From RGDT01 sp964630925 (GTDB lineage Bacteria; Planctomycetota; Planctomycetia; Gemmatales; Gemmataceae), in the NCBI GenBank assembly GCA_964630925.1, contig CAZVZK010000020.1, positions 32,801 through 96,800 on the forward strand: a stretch of 64,000 bases of DNA, written 5' to 3'. A program made the translations under genes and the position numbers. Each line of letters starts with the position of its first letter. Position 1 is the stretch's first letter. Positions 63,950-64,000 of this stretch are shown piece after piece. A model generated the notes under the pieces. The model ran no database searches, had not been told where the DNA came from, and was given only the letters and a program-made list of their open reading frames with translations.

Positions 63950-64000
63950 TCAAAAGGGGTCGTTTCCGGGTAACAGCGGGGTGGGGTGGCGCGAAGGGCG

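Overview
The window is a very GC-rich (about 70% by eye) stretch of a bacterial chromosome that looks like a planctomycete of the Gemmata group. The pointers are a PVC-type propeller/HEAT/cytochrome c protein of 1173 residues, a CotH-kinase protein, three PQQ-like beta-propeller proteins with signal peptides, a Ser/Thr kinase with a WD40-like C-terminus overlapping an ECF-like sigma factor, a secreted YTV-like repeat protein, and many short lineage-specific secreted proteins. No rRNA, CRISPR array, integrase or transposase was found. Genes are mostly single or in small operons on both strands.

Layout. 1-9.9 kb: the start of rimO, hypotheticals, a GNAT acetyltransferase, an AlgE-type porin, an Imm35-like protein beside a PD-(D/E)XK-like nuclease, a PQQ-like propeller, and an overlapping DUF433/DUF5615 toxin-antitoxin pair. 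10-22 kb: a large Lhr helicase, HEAT- and LRR-type secreted proteins, an outer-membrane barrel, an unusual RNase HII-like protein, a HIT protein and two tandem Wzz-like secreted paralogues. 22-30 kb: a propeller gene followed by two membrane-anchored proteins that I read as degenerate serpins, then the kinase/sigma pair and a HEPN-like pair. 30-48 kb: a segment bounded by direct repeats of about 193 bp, each carrying a tRNA-Ser(UGA) (left copy decayed, right copy intact). It holds a CotH-kinase protein, a sugar isomerase, a Rpn-like nuclease, adk, pstSCAB, the PVC cytochrome and the YTV-like protein. 48-64 kb: aroF, a uronate isomerase-like protein, a hydrolase/toroid operon, two genes sharing a new 49-residue repeat, a third propeller, a Cys-rich protein, dgt, and a truncated old-yellow-enzyme gene at the right edge.

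The coherent functional block is phosphate uptake: pstSCAB faces adk, and three TTCAY repeats with an 11-bp period lie between them. A very similar site lies upstream of the CotH-kinase gene, which suggests that gene may be under phosphate control.

The most notable unexplained items are the serpin-like pair, the 49-residue repeat (five ungapped copies in two genes), the shared Pho-box-like site, a cluster of GAGTCAC palindromes near 60 kb, and a recurring pattern of decayed copies of gene 3' ends (tRNA-Ser, YTV-like gene, adk, dgt). Similarities and motif counts were made by eye; no database search was run.
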